A stretch of 64,000 bases of DNA from DASVUS01 sp036388675 (GCA_036388675.1 DASVRI010000033.1:124001-188000); one strand, 5' to 3'. Counted from the first letter of the stretch, positions 1 through 9,253 are shown. A program made the numbers and translations. The notes: generated by a model from the sequence alone, not told the origin.

Positions 1-172
1 AGCAGGTCGCTGCACGCCAGACTCCACCACGTCACTCTTTGGCCACAGTTGGATCGGACGGAAAAAGGACGCCGACAGAGACGAATTCAGCACACTGATA
101 GCTGCGGGAAGTTCATATGCGGCGTTGATGCCGTGGCATGGTGCCCTGGCATGATGCCGTAGCGTTGACGGT
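1..172. other. Left-edge non-coding stretch
   Basis: No convincing coding region reaches in from the left edge. The segment just before the first gene contains an imperfect direct repetition of the words ccgtggcatggtg and ggcatgatgccgtag. It presumably holds the promoter of the TPR gene, but I see no clear -35/-10 pair. Confidence 0.4.
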
Positions 173-2455
173 ATGATGCAGACACGCGATACTCTACAAG
201 TGTCGTCTCTGCTTTCACGCGGCAAAATTGTCCAAGATTCCGCTATCATCTCGCCCCCACCACAAGATTTCACATCACCCATCACCAAGCGATGGTGGTT
301 GTTAGCTGCGCTGGGGCTTTTGCTCTCGCTAAGCGCCGCTGGCTCGCTCGTCACCACCGCACCAAACGTTAACTCCGCAGGCGTCGCACCGCTTGTGCCT
401 GATCGTAGTAATAAATCTGGGCTGAACGACGCGGGAATGGGAGTATCTCCCCTGCCCTTTGGCGGCTCGTCCGGAGCCAATACCTCGCCTCCAGGTGGGC
501 CATTTTCCTTTCTGCCCGGTGGCGCACCACGCGGCAATAATACGGCGTCTGCCACTCCGATCCCTGGGAAAGCTCCGGGGCTGCCCACTCCAGGCGGCGC
601 ACCCGTTTCACCAGGCGCACAGGATGCCGAAGTGCAGGCGCTGTTCACACGTGCTGCCGAGGCTCAGAAAGCGGGTAAGTTGGCCGAGGCCGTTTCGTTA
701 TACAAAGAAGTGTTGCGGCGTCGTCCGCAGACAACACAAGCTCACCTCAACCTGGCCATTCTGCACCTGTCGCAAAGGCGGGCTGCCGAGGCCGTTCCGC
801 ACTTGCAGGCCGCCTGGAAACTGGAGCCGCAAAACCCCGCTGCACCGTTTCAACTGGCGCAGACGCTGGTGCAACTGAAACGACCAAAAGAAGCGATTGA
901 ACCGTTGCGGGCCGCTGTGCGCCTGGCGCCGAAAAACCCGCAGGGCCATGCGGCTCTGGCGCAGTTGTGGGGAATGCTGAACCAGCCATCGAACGCGCTG
1001 CAAGAATGGTCTCGCCTTGCGGCCATGGTGCCGCGCGACGCGAATGCGGCTTTTATGGCGGGTGTCACGGCCATGCAACTGAAGCGCTTGCCAGAAGCCG
1101 AGAAATGGCTGCGCCGGGCCAATCAGCTCGAAAAACGTGATGCGCGCGGCCCCTTGCTTCTCGGACGCGTTCTGGCGGCGCGTGGCAACAGCCGTGAAGC
1201 CGAACGAGTACTCACAGATGGCACTCGCCGCTTCCCTGATATGGTTGAGATCGGCACCACACTTTCCGATGTGCGCTGGGCGCGTGGTGATAAAGCTGGT
1301 GCGATTTCGGCGTTACAGCGCGTTGTGGGACGTGTACCGTCCAATCTGCAAGGTGGCGCGCCTGCCGCGCAGTTGCAGATCGCACTGGGGCGGATGCTGG
1401 CAGAAAACCAGCGCTGGCCCGAGGCGATTCGCGCTCTGCGCCGCGCAGCGCAGTTGCAGCCGCGCAGCGCTGAGGCTCATGCGCTGCTGGCCGAGGCCCT
1501 CGTGCGCAGCCGCAAGCCGCGCGAAGCCATCGCGCCGCTGCAGCGCACTCTGTCGCTCGACCCCGGGCGTGCCGCACTGCGCTTACCACTGGCCCGCGCT
1601 CTTGGTGAAGCGGGCCGCTCGCGCGAAGCCGAAAACGAGTACTCAAAGTATCTGCAAGCCAGGCCCAACGACCGCGCTGCGTTGGCGGAATACGCAGTGC
1701 GCCTCGAACGGCGCGGTGAGGTTACCAGGTCGCTGAACCTGTGGCAGAAGGTAGCGCGCATCACGCCGGACAATGCTTTGCCGCACCTTCAAGCCGCGCG
1801 TTTGCTGCAGCGCCTGGGGCGCAACGAGGAAGCGCTGCGGAAGTATCGCTACGTGTTGCAAATCGCGCCGCGCGAACCCAATGCGCTGCTGGGTGCCGCG
1901 CAGCTCGAAGAAAAAACCGGACACACGGCGCGCGCTCTGCCTCACTGGCGCGCCCTGATCGCCGCGCGCCCCGACTATGACCAGGGATACGAATCATTGC
2001 TCAAAGCGGCTGTAGCGAAAGGGCAACTGCCGGCCACAGTCAATTTTCTAAAACAGCAACTCGGCACGAACCCGGATCGCCGGGCTGCCTACACTGCCAT
2101 TTTGCAGGCCTACGAACGCAGCGGCGACCGAGAAGCGGGTCGCACCCTGGTCAAAGATTTTATTAAGCGCTTTCCCAGCAGCACTGCGCCACGACTGGCA
2201 CTCGATGCCTTTGATCTGGCGAACGCCAAGAAGCGCTTGCGCGATTTAGAACAAGTCAAGCCGCAACCCACGGGCACTCCAGCGGCCAGGCCAACGATCA
2301 AGCCAACGTCAACGCCAAAACCTGCTGAAAGTAAGAACACTGCAACGCCGCCCGTCAAACCCGAAGCATCGAGTACTCCAATGATGTCACTTAGTCCGCC
2401 CAGCAGCAGCACGCAGCCGTCAACAGCCGTCTCCAGCCCTTTGACACAGCCGTGA
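173..2455 (+). CDS. Membrane-anchored tetratricopeptide repeat protein
   Basis: This 760-residue protein has a short cytoplasmic N-terminus and one hydrophobic segment (about residues 41-60). A Pro/Gly/Ser-rich linker (about 65-150) follows, then a long array of TPR-type helical repeats (about 150-690) with the usual A-E-A-xx-L-xx-A-L-xx-x-P spacing. The C-terminal 75 residues are Pro/Thr/Ser-rich and probably disordered. TPR arrays are protein-interaction scaffolds, so I infer a periplasmic or outer-envelope assembly role; no enzymatic motif is visible. Translation could begin at either of two tandem ATGs (173 or 176), and no strong ribosome-binding site precedes them. The gene carries three copies of the GAGTACTC palindrome, more than almost any other gene here. 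The partner is unknown. Confidence 0.85.
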   Translation: MMQTRDTLQVSSLLSRGKIVQDSAIISPPPQDFTSPITKRWWLLAALGLLLSLSAAGSLVTTAPNVNSAGVAPLVPDRSNKSGLNDAGMGVSPLPFGGSSGANTSPPGGPFSFLPGGAPRGNNTASATPIPGKAPGLPTPGGAPVSPGAQDAEVQALFTRAAEAQKAGKLAEAVSLYKEVLRRRPQTTQAHLNLAILHLSQRRAAEAVPHLQAAWKLEPQNPAAPFQLAQTLVQLKRPKEAIEPLRAAVRLAPKNPQGHAALAQLWGMLNQPSNALQEWSRLAAMVPRDANAAFMAGVTAMQLKRLPEAEKWLRRANQLEKRDARGPLLLGRVLAARGNSREAERVLTDGTRRFPDMVEIGTTLSDVRWARGDKAGAISALQRVVGRVPSNLQGGAPAAQLQIALGRMLAENQRWPEAIRALRRAAQLQPRSAEAHALLAEALVRSRKPREAIAPLQRTLSLDPGRAALRLPLARALGEAGRSREAENEYSKYLQARPNDRAALAEYAVRLERRGEVTRSLNLWQKVARITPDNALPHLQAARLLQRLGRNEEALRKYRYVLQIAPREPNALLGAAQLEEKTGHTARALPHWRALIAARPDYDQGYESLLKAAVAKGQLPATVNFLKQQLGTNPDRRAAYTAILQAYERSGDREAGRTLVKDFIKRFPSSTAPRLALDAFDLANAKKRLRDLEQVKPQPTGTPAARPTIKPTSTPKPAESKNTATPPVKPEASSTPMMSLSPPSSSTQPSTAVSSPLTQP

Positions 2456-2556
2456 AATAGGACAGCCGTAAAAGCGGCGCGGAACAAAGACAATTCTCGT
2501 TGTGCCTTTATGCGGGGTGCTGTCGTAGTACAAGCAATCTGTTGCGATGAGAGACA

Positions 2557-3024
2557 ATGAACATACTCGAAAGCGAAACAGTAGAAGCACATTTCACGGC
2601 TATGCTGCACGAGGCCGGAGTCGATATGAAGCATCCCAGGGTTCACCAGGTTTGGGACGTATTCAAACAATTTGCGCAGTTGCCGGTAGAGTGCGCGGCA
2701 GAGCATTGCGTGCAAAGTTTCCTATTCGAATCCGGCTGCTATGGCTTTGCAGACGGGGCCTTCACGCTTCACTTCAGCCGCAACTTTCATATTGGAGACC
2801 AGGGAGCCGCGTGGACAGAGATGTTGGATTGTGACTTCACCTTTGATCCGAATCGTGAACTCCAGAACGTGAATGTTTACATGGAGAAAGTTGCCGCAGA
2901 TTACATGAATTCCTCCCGAACTTTGGCTGCATTTATAGAGGCAGTTGAATCGGAGACAGCGTTATGGCAGGTCATTGCCAGGTATGAAGCAACCGAAGTA
3001 TTCATCGGATGTCACGGCGTATAG
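2557..3024 (+). CDS. Hypothetical protein, about 155 residues
   Basis: I do not recognise a family. The predicted product is soluble, acidic and rich in aromatic residues and Cys, with no signal peptide or membrane segment. Its middle (HFSRNFHIGDQGAAWTEMLDC) looks like a beta-rich core, and the C-terminal third is helical. The ATG at 2557 is preceded by gagagac at reasonable Shine-Dalgarno spacing, which favours it over an out-of-frame ATG at 2547. It lies between the TPR gene and the NADH dehydrogenase gene on the same strand with 100-120 bp gaps, so it may be a separate unit. Unlike most neighbours it contains no GAGTACTC palindrome. Its even amino-acid usage supports its being a real gene. 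Confidence 0.6.
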   Translation: MNILESETVEAHFTAMLHEAGVDMKHPRVHQVWDVFKQFAQLPVECAAEHCVQSFLFESGCYGFADGAFTLHFSRNFHIGDQGAAWTEMLDCDFTFDPNRELQNVNVYMEKVAADYMNSSRTLAAFIEAVESETALWQVIARYEATEVFIGCHGV

Positions 3025-3146
3025 GGAATGGACAGAAGCACAGTCAGGCTGTGGTATCTCTAAAACGCGCGAGCATTTTTGTGCTGTGCATTGGCGGAAC
3101 ACAGTTTGCCCCTTGCGCGGCGGGTTTGAGGAATGGGGAGTTTTGA

Positions 3147-4598
3147 ATGAAGCGCGTAGTCATTGTGGGTATGGGGTTTGGTGGATTGGAAGCGGCACGT
3201 AACCTGGCCGGGCAAGGCCTGGATGTCACGGTGCTCGACCGGCGCAACTTTCACTTGTTTCAGCCGCTGCTGTATCAGGTTGCGACGGCGATGCTCGATC
3301 AGGAAACCATCGCGCACTCGATTCGAGCCATGGTGCGCAACTGGAAGAACGTGCATTTTCGCATGGCGGAAGTGCACAATATTGATCTGGCAGGCAAGCG
3401 AGTACTCACCGCTGATGAACCCATTTCATACGACTACCTGATTGTCGCGGCGGGCAGCGTCACCAACTTCTTCGGCAACGATGTGCTGCAACATCACGCC
3501 TTCGACTTGAAGCAACTCCATGATGCCGTCGCATTGCGCAATCACATCCTCAGCGCGTATGAACGCGCTTCCGTAGAGCCCGACCCAAAAGTGCGTGACT
3601 CGCTGTTGACCTTTGTCATTGTGGGCGGCGGCCCCACCGGAGTCGAGTTCGCCGGTTCTCTTGCCGAGTTGACCCATCATGTGCTCGACAAAGATTTCCC
3701 GGAACTAAAGTCGGAGCGCAGCCGCATCATTCTGGTGGAATCAGGCAAAGAAGTGCTGTCGATGTTCCCGCGCAAGCTGCAGCATTACGCATTGCGTCGT
3801 TTAGAGCGCATGGGTGTCGAAGTGCGACTCAATACGCGCGTGACCAGTGCGCAGGCGGATCGCGTTTTCTTCCAGGATGGTTCAGAGATTCCGTCGCATA
3901 CGCTGTTCTGGGGCGCCGGTGTGCGCGCCGCGCCGCTCGCTGAAACCTTAAACGTGCCCAAGGTGCGCGGCGGACGCATTCCCGTTGAACCCGACTTGCG
4001 CCTCAAGGAGCATCCCGAAGTCTTTGTGATTGGTGACCTGGCTTATCTTGAGCAAGACGGTGCGCCGTTGCCCATGGTGGCGCCGGTCGCGATTCAAGAG
4101 GGAGAGTTTGCAGCGAAGCAGATTGCTGCCTGCGAAGCGGCGGCCTTAGATGGCACAAATCAACCGTGCGGTGAACCGTTTCGTTATCACGACAAAGGCT
4201 CTATGGCCGTCATCGGGCGCTACTCCGCGGTCGGCATGTCCAAAGGCGTCACCTTCCGTGGCTTTTCGGCCTGGATAGCGTGGCTGGGGTTACACCTTTA
4301 TTACCTGATCGGTTTTCGCAACCGCATCGCGGCGATTCTCAACTGGGGCTACTCGTTCCTGTTGTTTGACAAGCAGGTGCGTCTCATCACGCGCGAAACC
4401 AAGGCGCACGGCGATGACGTCGCGCCGGTCGCTCAGGGGGCCAGTGTCGCGGGTGCCAATGCTACGACCGACCCACACGGCAGCGCCGCCGCCGAAGCGA
4501 ACCTTGTAGCACGCAAAGCCGGTGAGACGCTGAGCGCTGTGACCGCCGACACCAAACCCACAACCGCCAATACACCGGCCAATGCACCGGCGGCATGA
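3147..4598 (+). CDS. ndh: Type II NADH dehydrogenase (NDH-2)
   Basis: This FAD-dependent enzyme passes electrons from NADH to quinone at the inner membrane without pumping protons. The N-terminus carries the FAD-binding VGMGFGG motif (about residues 8-13) and the FHLFQPLLYQVA segment typical of NDH-2. A second Rossmann motif, VIVGGGPTGVEFAG, for NADH lies near residues 156-169, and the FAD-contacting VFVIGDLAYL segment near 290. A C-terminal amphipathic/hydrophobic stretch (WIAWLGLHLYYLIGFRN) probably mediates membrane binding, followed by an Ala/Thr-rich tail of about 50 residues that is longer than usual. The ATG at 3147 follows ggggag. An inverted-repeat terminator candidate follows the stop. 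The family assignment is firm; the physiological electron acceptor is inferred. Confidence 0.93.
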   Translation: MKRVVIVGMGFGGLEAARNLAGQGLDVTVLDRRNFHLFQPLLYQVATAMLDQETIAHSIRAMVRNWKNVHFRMAEVHNIDLAGKRVLTADEPISYDYLIVAAGSVTNFFGNDVLQHHAFDLKQLHDAVALRNHILSAYERASVEPDPKVRDSLLTFVIVGGGPTGVEFAGSLAELTHHVLDKDFPELKSERSRIILVESGKEVLSMFPRKLQHYALRRLERMGVEVRLNTRVTSAQADRVFFQDGSEIPSHTLFWGAGVRAAPLAETLNVPKVRGGRIPVEPDLRLKEHPEVFVIGDLAYLEQDGAPLPMVAPVAIQEGEFAAKQIAACEAAALDGTNQPCGEPFRYHDKGSMAVIGRYSAVGMSKGVTFRGFSAWIAWLGLHLYYLIGFRNRIAAILNWGYSFLLFDKQVRLITRETKAHGDDVAPVAQGASVAGANATTDPHGSAAAEANLVARKAGETLSAVTADTKPTTANTPANAPAA

Positions 4599-4609
4599 CC
4601 GTTCTTCTA

Positions 4610-4666
4610 TTTCATGCCGGGCGCGACGAGCCATTTATTTTTGCCTCGCGCTCTCCCGGCATGAAA
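4610..4666. terminator. Inverted repeat after ndh
   Basis: Twelve-base perfect arms (4610-4621 and 4655-4666, TTTCATGCCGGG and its complement) begin 11 bp after the ndh stop. The inner part of the loop also has partial pairing. There is no long T tract, so it may be a terminator or a fold-back element. Confidence 0.5.
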
Positions 4667-4703
4667 TTAGAAGACGGCGGCTGAAATAATTGTTTCTCTT
4701 CGA

Positions 4704-4839
4704 GTTCTAAGTAGTGAAGCAACAGTTTTCCGGCGTTTTGTAGGGGCGAGGTCTCCTCGCCCTGTGTAGCGCATTGGCCAACGGCGGGAAAACCCCGCCC
4801 CTACCAACGCCTGTTTTCTTTTGCACGACTACTTAGAAC
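4704..4839. repeat. MITE-like fold-back element with 12-bp terminal inverted repeats
   Basis: The element is bounded by GTTCTAAGTAGT and its exact complement. Its core has the opposed GC blocks GTAGGGGCGAGG...CCTCGCCC and CCCCGCCCCTAC. It carries no gene. Its core resembles the elements at 45866-45970 and 50454-50556. It sits between the convergent ndh and deoxyhypusine-synthase-like genes, directly abutting the end of the latter. Confidence 0.6.
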
Positions 4840-4842
4840 CGC

Positions 4843-6201
4843 TTAAACGTCGCCCACATCGAGTGCGCCGGCCTGGCGCAGCTTGTCGAGAGTGCTCAGC
4901 AGTTCCGTGTTACCTTCATACCAGTCTTTGATGCGGGCCACATTGCGCTTGCTGCCCGCGACTTTGTGGAACTGGGCCATCAGTTCACGACGTTTTTCAA
5001 ACAGACGCGGCGGCCCATCGGGACGCAACAGCCCGCGCGCTTCGGGATTCTCGCGTAAGAACTTGGCGAGCTGAGTACTCGACATGCCTTCAACTTGCTT
5101 TTCCACTTCGCGGCGCTTTTCAAATAGTGCATACGCCATGGGCCAGAAAAGCTGCGTGTAATCGCCATAAACACTGACGGTCGTTTCATGGAAGGTGTCG
5201 CGGTCGACTTTGCCCCAACTCACGGCTTCCGCCGGCGGGCACGACGACAGGCTACCATCCGAGACGGGCGCACTGGTGATTTGAAGATCGTATTTGTAGC
5301 CGCGCACGGTGTATTTGCCTTCATCGAGCATGAAGTTTTGCAGCAGGCTAGGCTCGGGTTGCAGCGCGAAGTTCTTCGGCACGCCGCCGCCCATGATGAG
5401 AATGCCCAGTTCTTTCACCGGGTTGGAAAACAAACCCCAAAAGTGATAAGCGCACGACTCCATCACATCACCCAGCGTGTCGTAGCTGAAGCCGAAAGGC
5501 TCACCATAAAGTTCGTTGTTCAGCTTGAGAGGCAACATGCCCAGCGAATTGCTGCCATCGCCCGGTGCGCCAATGAAGATGGGGACGCCATATTGGTAAC
5601 AGGTGGAAACCAACCCCGACTCGACACCGCGCACCTGTTCCAGCGCATCATAGACTTTGCCCATGCGGTAGTTGCGCTCGGTAGTCGTCATGCGGTGCTG
5701 GAACTCGGGCTGCTGAAAAATCCAGCGTGTAACGCGGTCTTGTTCTTCGAGAATTTCTTCTTTGAAGCCGACATCATAAACGCGAATCACGCGGTTATCG
5801 CGGAACACGCCGTCGTCGCCGTTTGGGTCAACCGAACGCACCGGACGTTCAACGCGCCGTCCGCGCGGTGTGGGACGCAAAGCATCGTGTCCGTCGTGAT
5901 AGACCAGCGCATCCGTCGTGGAAATCGCCGCGATGTAACCGGCGCGAATCATGGAATTGATCCAGAAGCGCGTCTGGTTGCTGAGCGACCCGATACCCGA
6001 AATCGCCAGCACAAACGGCACTTCTTCGGTGATGGCGCGATAGAGAATGCGGTAGGCCGTGCTCTGCTGCGAGGCACCACAGGCGCGCGGCAGCGAAGAA
6101 AACGCATCGTGCATTGAGCCGCATTCATCGACCGGCATGGTGGTTACCGGCGCGCCGAGCAATTCTTCTTTGGCTTTACGACGTTGAGATTTAGAACGCA
6201 T
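4843..6201 (-). CDS. Deoxyhypusine synthase-like protein
   Basis: This 452-residue protein has the hallmarks of the deoxyhypusine synthase/homospermidine synthase-like fold: an NAD-binding GAPGDGSNSLGM segment, IMGGGVPKNF, and the active-site block EAVSWGKV. The lysine near residue 331 in that block matches the catalytic lysine of eukaryotic enzymes. These enzymes transfer the aminobutyl group of spermidine, to eIF5A lysine in archaea and eukaryotes or to putrescine in the homospermidine-type relatives. Bacteria normally lack eIF5A, so the acceptor here is unknown; homospermidine formation is my inference. The C-terminal 70 residues are charged and helical. Agmatinase, which makes putrescine, lies 7 kb away. 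A decayed palindrome copy (AAGTACTC) sits seven bases upstream of the start. Confidence 0.82.
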   Translation of the reverse strand: MRSKSQRRKAKEELLGAPVTTMPVDECGSMHDAFSSLPRACGASQQSTAYRILYRAITEEVPFVLAISGIGSLSNQTRFWINSMIRAGYIAAISTTDALVYHDGHDALRPTPRGRRVERPVRSVDPNGDDGVFRDNRVIRVYDVGFKEEILEEQDRVTRWIFQQPEFQHRMTTTERNYRMGKVYDALEQVRGVESGLVSTCYQYGVPIFIGAPGDGSNSLGMLPLKLNNELYGEPFGFSYDTLGDVMESCAYHFWGLFSNPVKELGILIMGGGVPKNFALQPEPSLLQNFMLDEGKYTVRGYKYDLQITSAPVSDGSLSSCPPAEAVSWGKVDRDTFHETTVSVYGDYTQLFWPMAYALFEKRREVEKQVEGMSSTQLAKFLRENPEARGLLRPDGPPRLFEKRRELMAQFHKVAGSKRNVARIKDWYEGNTELLSTLDKLRQAGALDVGDV

Positions 6202-6241
6202 TGTTTCAAGTACTCCGAACTGTTTGTCAGTAGTTTTGGTG

Positions 6242-6994
6242 TCAGTGCCTCACTAACGACATCAGCGCCAGCAGGTCAAATATGACGTGTGATATGGCCA
6301 CCGGCATGATGCGTTTGAAGCGAACGTAGTATAGCGAGTACACGAGGAAGAGAGGCATGTAGCCTAGGGCGACCAGTGGCCCCTGATAAAGGTGATACGC
6401 CGCTTGAAACACGACACTCCCGGCCACAGCCAGCGTGATATTGCCTGTGAGACTTTGCACCTCAGAAATCGTGTAGGCTCGCACAATCAACTCTTCGCAG
6501 AAGCCGTTAATCAGCATGAAGAGAACCGCGCCCACAGACAAAGTGAAGTTGGGAATGTTCTTCGGCTCCAGATGGGCAACTTGACCGCTGAAGGCGTAAG
6601 AAGCAAGCACAATGAGGTATTGCCCACAGCGCGCCGCGAACTCCGCTACGAAACAAAGCCCAATTGCAATGAGAGGATCTTTCCACGAGAAGCGCCATCC
6701 AAGTTCACGCCAGGAGCGTCCCTGGCGAAACAGCACGTAGGCCATCACAGCCAGAGCATTCATCTCGAACAGAATCACGGAGTAAACATGATCCCCGCTA
6801 TTCTCCCGGCTCGACAGCGGCGCACCCGTCAGCAAAGCATAAAACGACGAGTACAACGGCAGCGCGAACGCCACGCTCAGCACCAGCAGCAATTCCACAA
6901 CACGTAGGCGGCGGCCAGCCTTTTGAGATGCAGGTGAAGCTGAATATGAAGCTTGTTCGGCGACATTTCCGGCCTGGTTGTGGTTTGAGTTCAT
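6242..6994 (-). CDS. CPBP-family intramembrane metalloprotease
   Basis: This multi-pass membrane protein of 250 residues carries the three conserved motifs of the CPBP (CAAX protease and bacteriocin-processing, Abi) family: EELIVRAY (EExxxR, near residue 168), FQAAYHLYQG (FxxxH, near 198) and HVIFDLL (HxxxD, near 236). The family contains CAAX prenyl proteases and bacterial immunity or processing proteins; the natural substrate cannot be told from sequence. The first 30 residues are polar and cytoplasmic, and about seven hydrophobic segments follow. It lies 40 bp downstream of nothing else on its strand, so it is probably monocistronic. A GAGTACTC copy (7025-7032) sits 30 bp upstream of the start codon in the likely promoter region. 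Confidence 0.88.
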   Translation of the reverse strand: MNSNHNQAGNVAEQASYSASPASQKAGRRLRVVELLLVLSVAFALPLYSSFYALLTGAPLSSRENSGDHVYSVILFEMNALAVMAYVLFRQGRSWRELGWRFSWKDPLIAIGLCFVAEFAARCGQYLIVLASYAFSGQVAHLEPKNIPNFTLSVGAVLFMLINGFCEELIVRAYTISEVQSLTGNITLAVAGSVVFQAAYHLYQGPLVALGYMPLFLVYSLYYVRFKRIMPVAISHVIFDLLALMSLVRH

Positions 6995-7070
6995 AAAGGG
7001 CAGCCACGCTTATTTATCGTTATCGAGTACTCACCATGGCATTTTTAACTTGAGTGCCTATCAACACGAG

Positions 7071-7107
7071 ACGGGCGCACTATCAGTAAGCCCGATGGTG
7101 CGCCCGT
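7071..7107. terminator. Hairpin downstream of lemA
   Basis: Fourteen-base arms (7071-7084 and 7094-7107) pair with one G-T wobble around a nine-base loop. It lies between the end of the minus-strand lemA gene and the start of the CPBP gene. There is no T tract on the minus strand, so I call it a probable terminator or RNA-stabilising hairpin. Confidence 0.5.
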
Positions 7108-7182
7108 TACGCGAGCTGAAGCAATTAAGTCGAAACCTTTCGCTAATTTAATAGCGCAGGGAGAAAACTTCCACTTACAAAA

Positions 7183-7746
7183 TCAGAATTTGACCTGCAC
7201 GTTTTCGCGCGCCGCGGCGTCTTCGATTTCGAAATACTCTTCCGCCTTGAAACCAAACATGCCCGCGAAGACATTGCTGGGAAACGACTCGACAGCCGTG
7301 TTGATTTCGCGCACGTTGGCGTTGTAAAAGCGACGCGCCTGTGAAATGCGGGTTTCGGTTTCGTTGAGTTGCGCTTGCAAGTTTGTGAAGCTGGCATTCG
7401 CCTGCAACTGCGGATAGGCTTCACTTAACGCGAAAATCTGACGCAGCGCACCACTCAGGGCGTTTTCCGTTTCGGCTTGCTGGGCCGGTGTGCCCGTGTT
7501 GGAGATCGCAGCGTTGCGTGCCCGGATCACGTTCTCCAGCGTTTCGCGCTCGTGCGTGGCGTAGCCTTTAACGGTTTCCACCAGGTTAGGAATCAAGTCG
7601 TAACGGCGGCGCAATTCGGTGTCGATGGCCGACCAGCTTTCGCGCACGTTCTGCCGTTTGCGCACCAAGCCATTGTAAGTGCCGATGCCATAGAGCACCG
7701 GCAACACCAGAAGCACAACAACTACCAGCAACAGCATAGCGGTCAT
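7183..7746 (-). CDS. lemA: LemA family protein
   Basis: This 187-residue protein has a single N-terminal transmembrane helix (about residues 3-23). The family-typical YNGLVRKRQNV and WSAIDTELRRRYDLIPNLVETVKGY segments follow, then long helices and the FYNANVREINTAVESFPSNVFAGMFGFKAEEYFE block that defines LemA proteins. LemA is an inner-membrane protein with a periplasmic or extracellular helical bundle and no known catalysis; it is usually encoded beside DUF2207/TPM-type proteins, and a DUF2207 gene lies 1.5 kb away. The start is supported by aggaga eight bases upstream. A possible -10 (TACAAT on the minus strand, 7766-7771) is followed upstream by a GAGTACTC copy at 7784-7791. Confidence 0.93.
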   Translation of the reverse strand: MTAMLLLVVVVLLVLPVLYGIGTYNGLVRKRQNVRESWSAIDTELRRRYDLIPNLVETVKGYATHERETLENVIRARNAAISNTGTPAQQAETENALSGALRQIFALSEAYPQLQANASFTNLQAQLNETETRISQARRFYNANVREINTAVESFPSNVFAGMFGFKAEEYFEIEDAAARENVQVKF

Positions 7747-7830
7747 TTTCGTTCTCCTCGCGTCTATTGTAACACGGCAACGCGAGTACTCAGGAACTCT
7801 GCGTGGTGCCGTGCCCTGCGCAATGCTCTG

Positions 7831-9045
7831 TCACGATGCGTGCAGCAACTCGCCGACGGCCTGCTCCAGTTTGAGCGTGAGCTGTGGAATGTCGCGACGC
7901 TCAACGTCTTCAGGTAACGTAATGGGTTCGCCCACGCGCAGAGTCGCCACGCGCTTTCCGGCCACCGTAGCATGGCCGAACACTTCAGCCTCCAGTCGAA
8001 AAACGACTTCCGCAATGCGCTCCATCTGCGGCGACTGTTTCACGTAGCCATCATAAACGGCGATCCAATTCGCCAGGCGCTGCAAGTCGCGCCACGCCAG
8101 GCGAACGCGGTCGGCGTGCTGCTGCGACAACGCTGCCGGCGCCGGTTCGTCTTCATGCTGGTGATGCAGTTCCTCTTCGGCGGTGTGCAGCAAACTGCGC
8201 ATTCTTTCCGGCACCGTGCCGCGCGGCGGCTTCACGCCAAGCAGTTGTGTGGCGCGCGCCAGGGCGGCTTCTTTAGCGGCTTCAAGGCGCGGCGTCAAAT
8301 CGGTGATAGCGTTTTCTGCATCCACATGAGTACTCGTTAAGTTGTATTCGCGCTCCACAGCGGCCAGCACCGAAACGGCGATGTGCCGCATTCTGCCATA
8401 AAGGTCGTCTTTCGCCGTTGGCGGCGGCAGTTTCAACTCGCGTTCCAGTCGCGCCAGTTTGCCTCGCAACTGCGGCCTCACATCTGCGGCGAAGCGATAG
8501 CGCAGCGCGCATGGCAGTAATAAGACCTGCGCTGAGGGGTCGGTCTTGCGCGCCTCTTCGCGGCCCCACAGCGCCAGTTGAACCGCGCCGGTTTGGAATG
8601 GCAACAGTGAATCGTTTTGCGAGTAAACCTCACCTTCAGGAAAGAGCACCAGCTTGGCAGCGGGCCGCGCCAGCAACTCGCGCGTATAGCGAAACGATTC
8701 GCGGTCTATGGTACCGCGCACCACGGAATACGCGCCCAGGCCTTGAATCAAACGGCCCCACAAACCGCCCCAACAATCGAATGCTTCACGGCAACACAGG
8801 TAATGAAACGGCATGTTCGCACGGCGCGATAATTCGAACATCAGCGCGGGGTCATCTTTGGTCGGGTGATTGGGCACCAACACGACACGCTCGCCTGCCA
8901 GTGCGCGCAGCTTGGCCGCTTCACTGTCGGCAATCTCGATGCGAGCGATGGCGCGTTGCCGCAACGCCAGCGGCAGCAATGTGCGCCCGACGCGCAGCAC
9001 AGCCGGCGATGAGCGCGCGGGACGAAAATCGAGTTCCTGTTTCAT
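7831..9045 (-). CDS. PlsC-like glycerophospholipid acyltransferase domain protein
   Basis: The N-terminal half contains the acyltransferase blocks: NHPTKDDP (the H-X4-D catalytic pair, residues about 59-66), the GAYSVVRG block and FPEGEVY (about 134-141). These fit lysophosphatidate acyltransferase-type enzymes that transfer an acyl chain to a glycerophosphate acceptor at the membrane. The 404-residue length exceeds simple PlsC (about 240). The extra C-terminal half is charged and helical, without a recognised domain, and has a polar His/Glu stretch near residue 290. No transmembrane segment is obvious. It lies between lemA and the DUF2207 gene, which it interrupts as a pair. The exact acceptor is uncertain. 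Confidence 0.82.
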   Translation of the reverse strand: MKQELDFRPARSSPAVLRVGRTLLPLALRQRAIARIEIADSEAAKLRALAGERVVLVPNHPTKDDPALMFELSRRANMPFHYLCCREAFDCWGGLWGRLIQGLGAYSVVRGTIDRESFRYTRELLARPAAKLVLFPEGEVYSQNDSLLPFQTGAVQLALWGREEARKTDPSAQVLLLPCALRYRFAADVRPQLRGKLARLERELKLPPPTAKDDLYGRMRHIAVSVLAAVEREYNLTSTHVDAENAITDLTPRLEAAKEAALARATQLLGVKPPRGTVPERMRSLLHTAEEELHHQHEDEPAPAALSQQHADRVRLAWRDLQRLANWIAVYDGYVKQSPQMERIAEVVFRLEAEVFGHATVAGKRVATLRVGEPITLPEDVERRDIPQLTLKLEQAVGELLHAS

Positions 9046-9241
9046 GGAGAGTGCAGCGATTGCAGATAAGGCAATCGCTCTTGCAAAAATTTAGGAGCCG
9101 TCTCACGGCGTGCGGTGCGAGGAATCTTTGCTCTAAGTGGCGCCAAGGCTTATCGCAGCGACCGCCATGACAACATAGGGCAAGACTCATTCAAGAGAAC
9201 TATTGTAACACAGCCTTTTTTATTTCTCGGAAGCAATCGGC

Positions 9242-9247
9242 TATAAT
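9242..9247 (+). promoter_or_regulatory. -10 element TATAAT directly in front of a GTG start
   Basis: A perfect TATAAT ends only six bases before the GTG at 9254, so transcription would begin at or within a base or two of the start codon. There is no Shine-Dalgarno sequence. No good -35 is visible. This suggests a leaderless mRNA, unless translation begins at the ATG at 9266. Confidence 0.4.
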
Positions 9248-9253
9248 AGGCGC

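Noticed and set aside
5188..6117. Long plus-strand frame opposite the deoxyhypusine-synthase-like gene
   Set aside because: It is antisense to a clear gene; its length follows from the GC bias of the real codons.
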